The notes beneath the pieces are model-generated. The model was given only the letters and a program-made list of their open reading frames with translations. It was not told the DNA's origin and made no database searches. From positions 496,001-560,000 of the forward strand of contig NZ_JAGRPU010000001.1 in assembly GCF_024606225.1 (NCBI RefSeq): a stretch of 64,000 nt of DNA. Reading direction: 5' to 3'. Positions 9,425 to 17,834 of this stretch are shown here, piece by piece. Position 1 is the first letter of the stretch. Every line of letters begins with the position of its first letter. The translations under genes were made by a program, and so were the position numbers. This stretch comes from Endozoicomonas sp. ISHI1. GTDB lineage: Bacteria; Pseudomonadota; Gammaproteobacteria; Pseudomonadales; Endozoicomonadaceae.

Positions 9425-10678
9425 TTACTTTTTCATCCAGGCCTCGGACCAGTGCAAACCAGTTCCCGGAGCGTAATACAAAGAAGACTGATTACACCAA
9501 CCAGAGTACGGAAAAGGCTTGCACTGATAGACCCCGCCATCTGTGCCAAGAACAACTGTATCAGGCTGATAGGTACCTTTACCTTCCGGATACTTATATT
9601 CGTAATCCGGTGTCGGAAGGGGTGTGGGTGCGTTATCCGCTTTTATGACTGAAGTGGATGCTGAGTGTTTGGTGTCCGGAGCCCAGATACGATTGCTGAA
9701 CAAGTTGCCTTCATCATACATCAAATGATCCATGTCCTGATGCCAGATACCAATGAAGGCTTTACCCCGATTGCGATCATTCACCTTCAGTGCCAACTCT
9801 GTGGTCCAAAGGTTAAAGTCGGCATTGCTGCTGGTAATTGCAATCTGCTCATCAGTCACTTCTTTACCTGTACCGTCAAAGAGTCGGAAGCGGACCGTAT
9901 CACCTACTTCAGCAATATCGTGCCCGTTGCTCACAAAAGTTCCAACATTCACCAACTTAGGCATAGGATCTGGATCTGGATCTGGCGAAGGTGTTGGAGG
10001 CGGTGTAACTCCACCACCGCTGAAAGTAATGTCTGAACAGTTATAGAATCCTTCACCCGCAGGATCAGCTCGCTGCCAACGCACATAAAGAATACCGGTA
10101 CCGCTTCTTCCTTCGGGAATGTTGATATCCATCTCGAAATACCCGTTCACTACGGGCAGATCATCATGGCTGCTGATCAATTCGAGGTCTGACCAGTGCA
10201 ACCGTTGTGAGGAAGAATCAAAGCCGGGTTTGGTCAGATAAATACGCCAGTAGCTGGGGTTGTGAGGTGCAGTTGCCCTGAATCTCAGTGTGTGAGTACC
10301 GGCAGACAATTCAGTCTTCTGCCATTCTGAGGAAGGAATATCCATGCCCGCTTTAGCGGCAGACCCAGCACTGCAAAGATTACCATCTGTCACAACTGAC
10401 CTGACAGCTGCGTTATTATTATAATCAATGACATTAGCAGCAAACTCATTCTTCTGAACAAAAGGGTACGTCCCAGATTCCAAAAACGCAGCACGACAAG
10501 CTATATTGGGAATCGTGGAACCATCCTGATTACCCCAATACCCCCCATCATCTGCACAGATAGTCTGTCTTGCTTTAGGAAATTCAGTCCAGCCATGGCC
10601 AATAGCCATACTGGAAAACACGGCAGTGGTCAGCGATGCCACTCCGACAAAAGAAGTTTTTATCATTTTTATTATCAT
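9425..10678 (-). CDS. Secreted AA10 lytic polysaccharide monooxygenase, chitin-active type
   Basis: Copper enzyme that oxidatively cleaves crystalline polysaccharide, most likely chitin. A signal peptide (about 1-27) ends AIG, so mature residue 1 is H28 (HGW), one half of the copper histidine brace; the second histidine is in TAPHNPSYW. The AA10 domain spans about 28-222. A proline/aspartate linker (PPPTPSPDPDPDP), a middle domain (about 240-340) and a C-terminal chitin-binding module with two cysteines and aromatic residues (YQCKPFPYSGWCNQ, then GLHWSEAWM) follow. The start follows AGGGTAGAAG. It resembles GbpA-like colonisation factors in having extra modules. It is transcribed alone and convergent to katG. 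Confidence 0.92.
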   Translation of the reverse strand: MIIKMIKTSFVGVASLTTAVFSSMAIGHGWTEFPKARQTICADDGGYWGNQDGSTIPNIACRAAFLESGTYPFVQKNEFAANVIDYNNNAAVRSVVTDGNLCSAGSAAKAGMDIPSSEWQKTELSAGTHTLRFRATAPHNPSYWRIYLTKPGFDSSSQRLHWSDLELISSHDDLPVVNGYFEMDINIPEGRSGTGILYVRWQRADPAGEGFYNCSDITFSGGGVTPPPTPSPDPDPDPMPKLVNVGTFVSNGHDIAEVGDTVRFRLFDGTGKEVTDEQIAITSSNADFNLWTTELALKVNDRNRGKAFIGIWHQDMDHLMYDEGNLFSNRIWAPDTKHSASTSVIKADNAPTPLPTPDYEYKYPEGKGTYQPDTVVLGTDGGVYQCKPFPYSGWCNQSSLYYAPGTGLHWSEAWMKK

Positions 10679-10812
10679 CTTCTACCCTGACAAAAGCCAT
10701 AAAATATAAATACGACTTTCACATACTAATGCCAAAACAATGACAACAAAACCTGCGAATAATACCTACTAATACGCAATACTCTCAGCGAAAGCCGCAC
10801 CGGAGAATTTCT

Positions 10813-11132
10813 GTGGAACAACAACTCTCTTTTTCAGACAGCAAGTTCACCCAGAAACAACGCGAAATCAGTCGAAAGCTTTTTCTGGAACTTATGAACA
10901 CTTGGTTAATGGATATGAGTCTTGTTCTCTGAGAAGGAACATTGATTAACGGCACGATTATCGAGGTGCTAACATCGACAAAGAATAAAGCCAGACATTG
11001 TGATCACCTGTGCGGCCTCCTAAACTACATCAAGCTAGGAAAAGTAATCGACGACAGTTTGGCATAGCAGTAGCTGAGAAAAGGTTAGAGGAGTACATTG
11101 AACAATACAGCAAGGTTTACAATAGTCAATAA
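10813..11132 (+). pseudogene. Decayed IS5-family transposase
   Basis: Fragments of an IS5-type transposase occur in order: EQQLSFSDSKFTQKQREISR (the N-terminus), then EGTLINGTIIEVLTSTKNKA (matching the EGTIVDATII.APSSTKNK block), then AEKRLEEYIEQYSKVYNSQ and a stop. The pieces are in different frames with much of the middle missing, so the element is dead. No intact terminal repeats were found. Confidence 0.65.
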
Positions 11133-11214
11133 TTCACACCATTGGTATTAATGTTCCATTTATACAAACCATTAGATTTGGCATAGAGTGTAAATTAACA
11201 TCTTGGGTATTAAT

Positions 11215-11745
11215 ATGTCATCTAAAATAAACTGGCTGATAAATCACACCTCTCCAAGTTCTCTGGTGCTTCAGCGATGGCTAACGGAGAATGGTATCGA
11301 CTATTCTCTGGCTCAGAAATATGCCAAGAGCGGCTGGCTGAAGAGGCTCAGCTCTAGTGTTTACTATCGCCCAGAGCCCAGTGGCGAGATTAAACCTGAC
11401 TGGCCAGATGCATTACAAGCCCTGACTCAACAGTTACAGTTGCCAATACACCTTGCAGGTCTTAGCAGTCTGACTCACCAGGGACTTGGTCATTACCTGC
11501 AACTGCATTCAGAACAAGTCTGGGTCGGTACCAAAAATAAGCAAATCCTGCCTAAATGGTTTCGAGAATTTTCCGAACAGCCTTGGTTATATAGTGGGAA
11601 CCACAAGCTTTTTGAACTCACCGACAGAGATTTCACGAAAGTGACAGTAAAAGGAAAGGAGATCAAAGCCAGCCGCCCGGAACTCGCAGCTTATGAAGTG
11701 GTCGACGCTAAACACTTTATATGGAATCTCAATTCGAGACAGTGA
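11215..11745 (+). pseudogene. AbiEi-like antitoxin gene, truncated at its 3' end
   Basis: The first about 163 residues match AbiEi-type antitoxins: an N-terminal winged helix (QRWLTENGIDYSLAQKYAKS, then GWLKRLSSSVYYRP) and the following domain (PIHLAGLSSLTHQGLGHYLQ) up to ASRPELAAYEVVDA. After that the sequence runs into an unrelated acetyltransferase fragment and stops after HFIWNLNSRQ, losing roughly the last third of the usual length. ATG 11215 is preferred over a TTG 12 bp upstream because it is also the start seen in the duplicated copy at 6314. No AbiEii toxin gene follows. A shortened product may still be made. Confidence 0.7.
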
Positions 11746-12182
11746 AACATTAGTTGCAATGGGGCGTGTTATTGGCGATGGAGTATGTAATTTCGAAATC
11801 GTAGACGTTGCGGTAGATCCGAGTTACCAAGGTCAGGGTCTGGGACGAAAAGTCATGGAATATATAGATAGCTATTTGTCCTCCGTCGCACTCGGTAACT
11901 TTCCAGGTACATATGTTTCAATGATTGCTGATGAGCCAGAATTCTATCAAAAACTAGCAGCCTGTCGGACTTAAGGCTGTCCTACTGCGGTTGCAATAAA
12001 TTGGTCTAAAAATTCCTGCTTCTTCGTCAAATAGCTCGCTATTCTCCTCAGAAGCAGAAATTTTTATCCTCAATTTCTTGCAATCCTCGCTACGGACGCT
12101 TAAGTCCGACAGGCTGCTAGGCTACAAACTTGTTTCTCCTGCAAGTCAGGGGATGACCAAAAAGTTCAAACCCCACACATAA
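11693..12182 (+). pseudogene. GNAT acetyltransferase, lost 5' end and split by a palindromic element
   Basis: From about 11720 the frame encodes a GNAT domain: LYGISIRDSETLVAMGRVIG, then IVDVAVDPSYQGQGLGRKVM (acetyl-CoA-binding Q/RxxGxG/A loop) up to EPEFYQKL. There a 167-bp element interrupts the gene at CTAG; beyond it the same protein resumes as GYKLVSPASQGMTKKFKPHT and stops at 12180-12182. Removing the element with one CTAG restores the frame exactly. The N-terminal part of the domain is absent because the gene is fused to the AbiEi-like fragment near 11700. Doubly broken. Confidence 0.8.
11954..12120. mobile_element. 167-bp palindromic MITE-like element, copy 1
   Basis: Bounded by CTAG on both sides, with 22-bp perfect inverted ends (CTAGCAGCCTGTCGGACTTA and two more bases). 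The arms remain similar all the way to the apex, so a single strand would fold into one long hairpin with conserved bulges. It splits a GNAT gene, and CTAG is the apparent duplicated target. Copy 2 at 22700-22866 appears identical in inverse orientation; copy 3 at 22863-23030 is diverged. It has no coding capacity, so mobility would depend on a transposase elsewhere. Confidence 0.85.
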
Positions 12183-12361
12183 CGAGTGAACAATGGACAA
12201 TTCTATTCATATTTGTTGCATCACTGACCATCGCAATTACTGGCCCAGGCATAATACTCACAATATCCAACGCAGTTAACTATGGGATTTCTGGAGCAGT
12301 ATGCTCCGCACACATCGAAGCAGCTCTGTCAATATCAATACCCACTTGACTGACTTATTGG

Positions 12362-12397
12362 AAAAAAACGTGCCCGTGAGAGTGCACCTCTAACGGG
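12362..12397 (-). terminator. Rho-independent terminator of the glycosyltransferase-like gene
   Basis: On the minus strand CCCGTTAGAGGTGCACTCTCACGGG folds into a GC-capped hairpin, followed within a few bases by seven T. The stop codon of the upstream gene lies inside the hairpin. The remaining part of the gap, 12183-12361, shows nothing recognisable. Confidence 0.7.
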
Positions 12398-13712
12398 GCG
12401 GAGGCTCATGCCTCCATGTTCCGTCTCTACCATAATGCAACTGCTTAATTTGTTGTAAACCGAGCAGATTTTCAACTCTGAAGTCAAGTGGCTGCCTATT
12501 TTCAAAAGCGTTTATCCATTCTAAACCGGATAAACCGGTAAAAAGCTTTTCACCTCTATCCAAAGCCTTTTGATCCATAATTATATATCCAATGTCGTTT
12601 CCAAATATGCTGCATTTGTTTAAATCTAAAGAACCTGCCATTTCTTTATAACTATCAAATGCCTCACCACTTGAAAGATATTCATAAAGTGAGTCAGCTG
12701 ATTTCAGTAAGTAATCAGAGTTAAAACGCTGCATTTTTTCGCAATAGAATCCTTCATGCAAAAAATAATTGATATGACGAGCAATTCTAGAAGGGACATG
12801 ATCACTATGAAAAGAATTAACAAACCTAAATCTATTAGAAACCACACTGCCCAGCCTGAAACCATTTGCTGCTATTTGATACAGAGGTCTACGTATGAAT
12901 GTATTATCAATATCTGAATATATTATGCTTTTTCCTTTCATTAATTCTAGCCTTTTTATATATTCAAACTTAGATTCTTCTTTTGCTTTATTTTTTACTG
13001 CACTTAAAACAAAAGGAAATTCTTTACATATTACACAACGAACGTCATCGATCAGCTGTGAACTATTGGTTTCGAGACAATATTTACAGTCACTAAGAAA
13101 ATCAAGATCTTTCTCTAGACTGAGCATTATTATATTTTCATGCTTTTTAAATAAAGTCCTCATCTTTATCAATTCAGACTCCTGCATATCTCTTTCAAGA
13201 TATACAATAAACACAGGCACATCCCATTGTTTTAATTTTTCAGCTTGCTCTTCAATTCGCCTAACATAGTTTAAACCTTTAATATGCTCTGGGTTATTAC
13301 TACCATCAAAGATTCCTGTGCCATATTTAGCCCACCATGTATGAAATACAGGCCCGGGAGGTACTATTCTTAAATTCAAACTTTCAACTTGTTCCCAAGT
13401 GTCTATCCCTGAAAACTTAAGCGAGTCTATCATTGTTTGATAGGATACTACATCAACATCTAAATCAGACTGAGTACACAAAAGTTGATCAACTATTTTT
13501 TTATGTAAAGGAGAACTATGCACCCTTTCAACAGAATATTCCTCTATCTTTTTTCTTGCCCCCAATGTTTTTGGCTTTAATTCATCATCACTTTTAACGA
13601 GAAGGTTTTTACTGGAAGGATCTATTGTCACAGGAGAATATGCAGTTCCATCTACCGTTTGAGACGATGCCATAGTTGACACAGTTAATATTGGTTTGAT
13701 AGATGAATCCAT
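12390..13712 (-). CDS. Possible GT-A-type glycosyltransferase, effector-like
   Basis: A 440-residue, AT-rich gene without signal peptide or membrane segment. Residues 1-60 are polar and look disordered, as in secreted effectors. Two stretches recall the TcdA/TcdB (GT44-like) and DXD-glycosyltransferase fold: LRIVPPGPVFHTWWAKYGTG (like IPKIIHxIWxG at the start of these domains) and KGKSIIYSDIDNTFIRRPL, where SDID would be the metal-binding DXD. FVNSFHSDHVPSR could be the acceptor-side helix. The family match is by eye only and could be wrong. It has its own terminator and no partner genes. If right, it might modify a host protein. Confidence 0.5.
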   Translation of the reverse strand: MDSSIKPILTVSTMASSQTVDGTAYSPVTIDPSSKNLLVKSDDELKPKTLGARKKIEEYSVERVHSSPLHKKIVDQLLCTQSDLDVDVVSYQTMIDSLKFSGIDTWEQVESLNLRIVPPGPVFHTWWAKYGTGIFDGSNNPEHIKGLNYVRRIEEQAEKLKQWDVPVFIVYLERDMQESELIKMRTLFKKHENIIMLSLEKDLDFLSDCKYCLETNSSQLIDDVRCVICKEFPFVLSAVKNKAKEESKFEYIKRLELMKGKSIIYSDIDNTFIRRPLYQIAANGFRLGSVVSNRFRFVNSFHSDHVPSRIARHINYFLHEGFYCEKMQRFNSDYLLKSADSLYEYLSSGEAFDSYKEMAGSLDLNKCSIFGNDIGYIIMDQKALDRGEKLFTGLSGLEWINAFENRQPLDFRVENLLGLQQIKQLHYGRDGTWRHEPPPR

Positions 13713-13816
13713 GCTTTAACCCTTCCTTGATAAAGATACATACATACTTGGAGCCAAATTCTTCTAGAAAAGTTCATAACAGCATCGACAGGCCCGCTAA
13801 CCTCCCCCTCAACAGC

Positions 13817-13983
13817 CTAATCTAATGACGCAGCCTTCCCAACCAGCTTGAGCTTCCAAAGCTCCTGGATGGCTACATTGTAGAGCTCACAGTAAAACCG
13901 CAAAGCATGACTCGGGGCTTGGGCCTGCTTTAAGGAAATAGCCAAGGTACGCTTGCGCTGTAAGCACTGGGAGACAGGGTCAA
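13817..13983 (-). pseudogene. Open-frame fragment without a start codon
   Basis: A stop-free minus-strand frame of about 54 codons ends at TAG 13817-13819 and contains RKRTLAISLKQAQAPSHALR and FYCELYNVAIQELWKLKLVG. It has no start of its own and abuts the end of dddR. The sequence looks like the C-terminal tail of a larger protein, perhaps a transposase, but I do not recognise it. Confidence 0.3.
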
Positions 13984-14979
13984 TCAGTCTACACTATCAA
14001 CCACCTTCGTATCTTCATTTAACTGGCTCTTTGATGACGACACTTTGCTGCTACGACTATTTTCCAGAAGCCAGCTTCTGAACACTTCTGCCTTGGGATG
14101 CATGTACTGGCGGGCAGGCGCAGTGAGATAGAATCCCTCAGAAGTCCTGACTCTCTGTGGCAATGGCGCCACCAACTCACCACTGGCCAACATTCCTGCG
14201 ACAAGTGACGTCCGGCCCAGTGCAAAACCCTGACCATACTTCGCCATTTCCAGTGCTGTAATCAGGGTATCAAACTGCATGCCTGAAGAGTTTTCGTGGA
14301 ATTCACAACCCAGCTGCTTGAACCAGTACCCCCAGCCTTCTTCATAACCAATGACATGCAACAGGGTATGACCTGATAGCTGTTCCGGACAATCGGGCAG
14401 TGGCAGCCCTCTGGCCAAGACCGGACTGCAAACAGGAAAGAGCTCGTCCTCTGTTAAACAATCAGACTTAAGACCCGGCCAGTCGCCCCGTCCATAACGT
14501 ATTTCAAGGTCTGCTTCCCTGTCCTTGTCCTCCGCCCAGATATTACTGGTAAAACGTATGCCGATCTCAGGAAACTCTTCTCTGAAACGGCCCATTCTAG
14601 GAGCCAGCCAGGTCGTAAAAAAGACCAGATTCACCCTGACAGTCAGCAATCTGTCCCTGCCCTGACCAAACAGCTCTTCCGTAGCCACGGCCAGCGAGCT
14701 GACTGCTTCATGAACAGCGGGAAGATAAGCCATACCGGCTTCCGTCAATTCCAGCCCGCGGGGAAGCCTCTTGAACAGGGCTACTCCAAGCTGAGACTCA
14801 AGACCTTTGACCTGCTGGCTGACCGCAGCCTGGGTAAGATTCAATTCATTGGCTGCATGGGTAAAGCTGAGCAGTCGGGCAGACGCCTCAAAGGAGCGCA
14901 GCCAGTTCAGTGGGGGTAGTCGCTTCTTCACTGTAATAATCACTGCAGGGCGAGAGCCTGCAGTATTATTCCCAAACAT
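13984..14979 (-). CDS. dddR: LysR-family regulator of the DMSP cluster
   Basis: LysR-type regulator with an N-terminal winged helix (about 23-80: LNWLRSFEASARLLSFTHAA, then NELNLTQAAVSQQVKGLESQ) of the GcvA-like subtype, and a periplasmic-binding-like effector domain (about 110-310). The product is 331 residues; a GTG at codon 17 (VKKRLPPLNW) would give a start closer to the family norm, so the true start is open. It is the last gene of the dddT-dddB-dddC-dddR row, 71 bp after dddC. In Marinomonas MWYL1 the gene in this position is dddR, which activates dddD in response to DMSP. Symbol assigned by that synteny. Confidence 0.85.
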   Translation of the reverse strand: MFGNNTAGSRPAVIITVKKRLPPLNWLRSFEASARLLSFTHAANELNLTQAAVSQQVKGLESQLGVALFKRLPRGLELTEAGMAYLPAVHEAVSSLAVATEELFGQGRDRLLTVRVNLVFFTTWLAPRMGRFREEFPEIGIRFTSNIWAEDKDREADLEIRYGRGDWPGLKSDCLTEDELFPVCSPVLARGLPLPDCPEQLSGHTLLHVIGYEEGWGYWFKQLGCEFHENSSGMQFDTLITALEMAKYGQGFALGRTSLVAGMLASGELVAPLPQRVRTSEGFYLTAPARQYMHPKAEVFRSWLLENSRSSKVSSSKSQLNEDTKVVDSVD

Positions 14980-15050
14980 CCGAAAGACAGTTCATTTTTT
15001 GTAACAAACCTGTAATCAAACTGATTCCGGGGCTATTACCTCAACTCTGC

Positions 15051-16547
15051 TTACTTCATGGTGGGCATCGAAAACTGTACACTTTCCCGGACACCCGCTG
15101 AAGGCCAGCGCTGGGTAATGGTCTTGCGACGTGTATAAAAACGCACCGCATCCGGACCATAAGCATGGAGATCACCAAACAGTGAGCGCTTCCAGCCACC
15201 AAAGCTATGATAGGCCACTGGCACTGGCAAAGGCACATTGATACCCACCATTCCTACCCTGATGTGATCGGAGAAATAACGAGCAGCCTCCCCATCCCGG
15301 GTAAAGATGCAGGTACCATTACCGTATTCATGACGATCAATCAGATCCATGGCTTCCTGCATACTGTTGACTCGGACAACCTGCAGGACGGGGCCAAAGA
15401 TTTCGTTCTGATAGCTGGTCATTTCTGGCGTTACCCTGTCAATAAGTGTACCACCGACAAAGTAACCTTCCTGATAGCCGCAGACATCGGGCTGGCGACC
15501 ATCAACCACGATCTCGGCTCCCTGCTCTTCGGCACTGTCAATGAAACCGACTACTTTTTCCTGATGCTGTCGGGTAATGACCGGTCCAAAATCATTTGAG
15601 CTGTCGTTGTATGCACCCACTTTCAGGGACTGCATGGCTTCTGTCAGCTTGCCTACCAACTGGTCGGCCGCTTCATCACCCACAGCAACGGCTACAGACA
15701 ATGCCATGCAGCGCTCGCCGGAGGAACCAAAAGCTGCTCCCAGCAGCTGATTAACAGCATTGTCCATATCGGCATCCGGCATTACGATCGCATGGTTCTT
15801 GGCACCACCCAATGCCTGGCATCTTTTGCCATTAGCTGTCGCTGTCGTGTAGATAGTCTCAGCGACGGGGGTAGATCCAACAAAGCTGATAGCCTCGACT
15901 CTTTCATCATGTAGCAGTGTATCCACAGCTTCCTTGTCACCATTGACAACATTCATGACACCTGCAGGCAGACCGGCTTCTTGCAGCAGTTGAGCCACGA
16001 ACAGGGTTGAACCTGGTACCCGCTCGGAAGGCTTCAAAACAAAGGTATTGCCGCAGACAATGGCCATCGGGTACATCCAAAGTGGCACCATGACCGGAAA
16101 GTTGAAGGGAGTGATCCCGGCAACAACCCCCAGAGGCTGAAACTCACTCCAGGAATCAATGCCAGGTCCGGCATTGCGACTGTGCTCTCCCTTTAACAGC
16201 TCTGGCGCACCGCAAGCATATTCAACATTTTCAATACCGCGTTGCAGCTCCCCCATGGCATCGTGGGAGATCTTGCCATGCTCCTGACCGATCAATTCAC
16301 AGATACGTTCGGCATTCTGCTCGAGGAGTTCCTTGAACCGGAACATGATGCGGGCACGCTTTATCGGAGGCGTGTTTCTCCAGGCAGGGAAAGCTGCTTC
16401 TGCGGCGGCAACCGCCTCTTCTACTCTAGCTTTGGAAGCCAGAGCAACCTGCTTTTCAGCCTGTCCGGTTGCCGGGTTATAAACCGCCTGATGACGTATA
16501 TCATCATTGACTTCACTACCATTGATCAAGTGGCCAATCGTGTTCAT
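15051..16547 (-). CDS. dddC: Methylmalonate-semialdehyde dehydrogenase-like enzyme DddC
   Basis: NAD-dependent, CoA-acylating aldehyde dehydrogenase of the MmsA type, 498 residues. Catalytic C280 lies in SSGERCMAL and the conserved N149 in GITPFNFPV; the coenzyme-binding motif FVGSTPVAE follows the usual spacing. In DMSP catabolism DddC is thought to oxidise malonate semialdehyde, made by DddB from 3-hydroxypropionate, to acetyl-CoA. The context (dddB upstream, dddR downstream, dddD divergent) supports dddC over a general valine-catabolic mmsA. The gene starts 67 bp after dddB, presumably in one transcript. Confidence 0.92.
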   Translation of the reverse strand: MNTIGHLINGSEVNDDIRHQAVYNPATGQAEKQVALASKARVEEAVAAAEAAFPAWRNTPPIKRARIMFRFKELLEQNAERICELIGQEHGKISHDAMGELQRGIENVEYACGAPELLKGEHSRNAGPGIDSWSEFQPLGVVAGITPFNFPVMVPLWMYPMAIVCGNTFVLKPSERVPGSTLFVAQLLQEAGLPAGVMNVVNGDKEAVDTLLHDERVEAISFVGSTPVAETIYTTATANGKRCQALGGAKNHAIVMPDADMDNAVNQLLGAAFGSSGERCMALSVAVAVGDEAADQLVGKLTEAMQSLKVGAYNDSSNDFGPVITRQHQEKVVGFIDSAEEQGAEIVVDGRQPDVCGYQEGYFVGGTLIDRVTPEMTSYQNEIFGPVLQVVRVNSMQEAMDLIDRHEYGNGTCIFTRDGEAARYFSDHIRVGMVGINVPLPVPVAYHSFGGWKRSLFGDLHAYGPDAVRFYTRRKTITQRWPSAGVRESVQFSMPTMK

Positions 16548-16614
16548 TTTTTCACTCTCTTGTTATTATCAGAAATGGTTTTCTTGGCTCGCGACTGTCT
16601 TGTTTGGTTTTGGC

Positions 16615-17775
16615 TTAGTCCCAGAGCTGCTGGTAAATCGTTTTAATCTCTTCTGCGTCAGGCACCCTGGGATTATTAGCCGGTGAACCGGATGCCAGAG
16701 CCTGTAATGCCATGATGTCCAGCACATCAAAAAATGCATCTTTATCAATGCCAAATTCCTGTGGACCGGGAACTGAAAGCTCGTCATTCAGAGCTTTAAG
16801 CTCGATCAGCAGCTTCTGGTTTGCTACGTCATCAGTGTCTCCCTGTTCAGCGACGCCCATAGCCCGCGCACAGTCAGCATAGCGATCAGGCGCAGCGGGA
16901 ATTGAATACTTAGTCACAGCCGGCAATAGCATGGCATTGGACAAGCCGTGGGGAACATGGAAAAAAGCGCCAATAGGTCTGCTCATACCATGCACCAGAG
17001 CCACCGAAGCATTGGAAAAGGCGACACCCGCCAGAGTTGAGCCCAGCATCATGGCTTCGCGGGCTTTTTCATCCTTGCCATTGTGATAAGCAGTTCGAAG
17101 GTTCGGTGCAATCAGGCGCATGGCTTCCAGAGCCTGACTGTCACTGTATAAACTGGCTTTTTTACTGACGTAGGCCTCCATGGCGTGGGTCAGTGCATCA
17201 ATACCTGTGTCTGCTGTCGTTCGGGCAGGCACACTCAATGACAGGTTATAGTCCACCAGTGCCGCTGTCGGCATATAAGCAGCCCCGACACAGAGCATTT
17301 TTTCGTCGCAGGTTTCATCCGTGATAATGGTGACTCGAGTGGCCTCAGAGCCCGTACCGGCAGTGGTGGGTATGGCAATCACCGGCAGTCCGGGCTGATC
17401 CATGATCCTTGGGAACTTATAATCCCGCATTTCACCGCCATGGCATGACAGTACAGCTATTGCCTTGGCGCTGTCGATAGGACTACCTCCACCCAGAGCG
17501 ACAATACAGTCGTAGTTTTCCTGCCTGGCCATTTCAACACCCGCCCGTATGGAACCGACGGTGGGTTCCGGTACGGTATCTGCAAAAACACTGGACTCAA
17601 TGTCGTTTTTTGTCAGACAGTCCTGCAGTGTCTGGACATAACCCAGCTGAACCATCATGGCATCAGTAATAATGAGAGGCCTTGTACAACTCAAACTGGC
17701 CAGTACATCAGGAAGAGCCTGGCTGGCCCCCGCCCCCACCTGCATGATGCGGGGCAAAATCACTCGTGTAGACAT
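16615..17775 (-). CDS. dddB: Iron-containing alcohol dehydrogenase DddB
   Basis: Group III (iron-type) alcohol dehydrogenase, 386 residues, predicted to oxidise 3-hydroxypropionate to malonate semialdehyde after DMSP cleavage. The NAD-binding motif GGGSPIDSAKA and metal-site histidines in ALVHGMSRPIGAFFHVPHGL are present. ATG 17775 (MSTRVILPRIMQVG) is chosen because AAGAGG precedes it and it fits the family N-terminus; the frame is open 18 codons further up. It lies between dddT and dddC on the same strand. Confidence 0.92.
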   Translation of the reverse strand: MSTRVILPRIMQVGAGASQALPDVLASLSCTRPLIITDAMMVQLGYVQTLQDCLTKNDIESSVFADTVPEPTVGSIRAGVEMARQENYDCIVALGGGSPIDSAKAIAVLSCHGGEMRDYKFPRIMDQPGLPVIAIPTTAGTGSEATRVTIITDETCDEKMLCVGAAYMPTAALVDYNLSLSVPARTTADTGIDALTHAMEAYVSKKASLYSDSQALEAMRLIAPNLRTAYHNGKDEKAREAMMLGSTLAGVAFSNASVALVHGMSRPIGAFFHVPHGLSNAMLLPAVTKYSIPAAPDRYADCARAMGVAEQGDTDDVANQKLLIELKALNDELSVPGPQEFGIDKDAFFDVLDIMALQALASGSPANNPRVPDAEEIKTIYQQLWD

Positions 17776-17834
17776 AACAAACCTCTTGTAATCGACTGAA
17801 ATGACGTGCAAATCTTGCTCACAGTCCATATCTA

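Noticed and set aside
12895-13269. A plus-strand frame of 124 codons opposite the glycosyltransferase-like gene
   Set aside because: The translation is the typical Ser/Leu/Phe-rich shadow of an AT-rich gene on the other strand.
15051-16547. dddC as an ordinary valine-catabolic mmsA
   Set aside because: The enzyme type fits both, but the neighbouring dddT, dddB, dddR and divergent dddD make the DMSP role much more likely.
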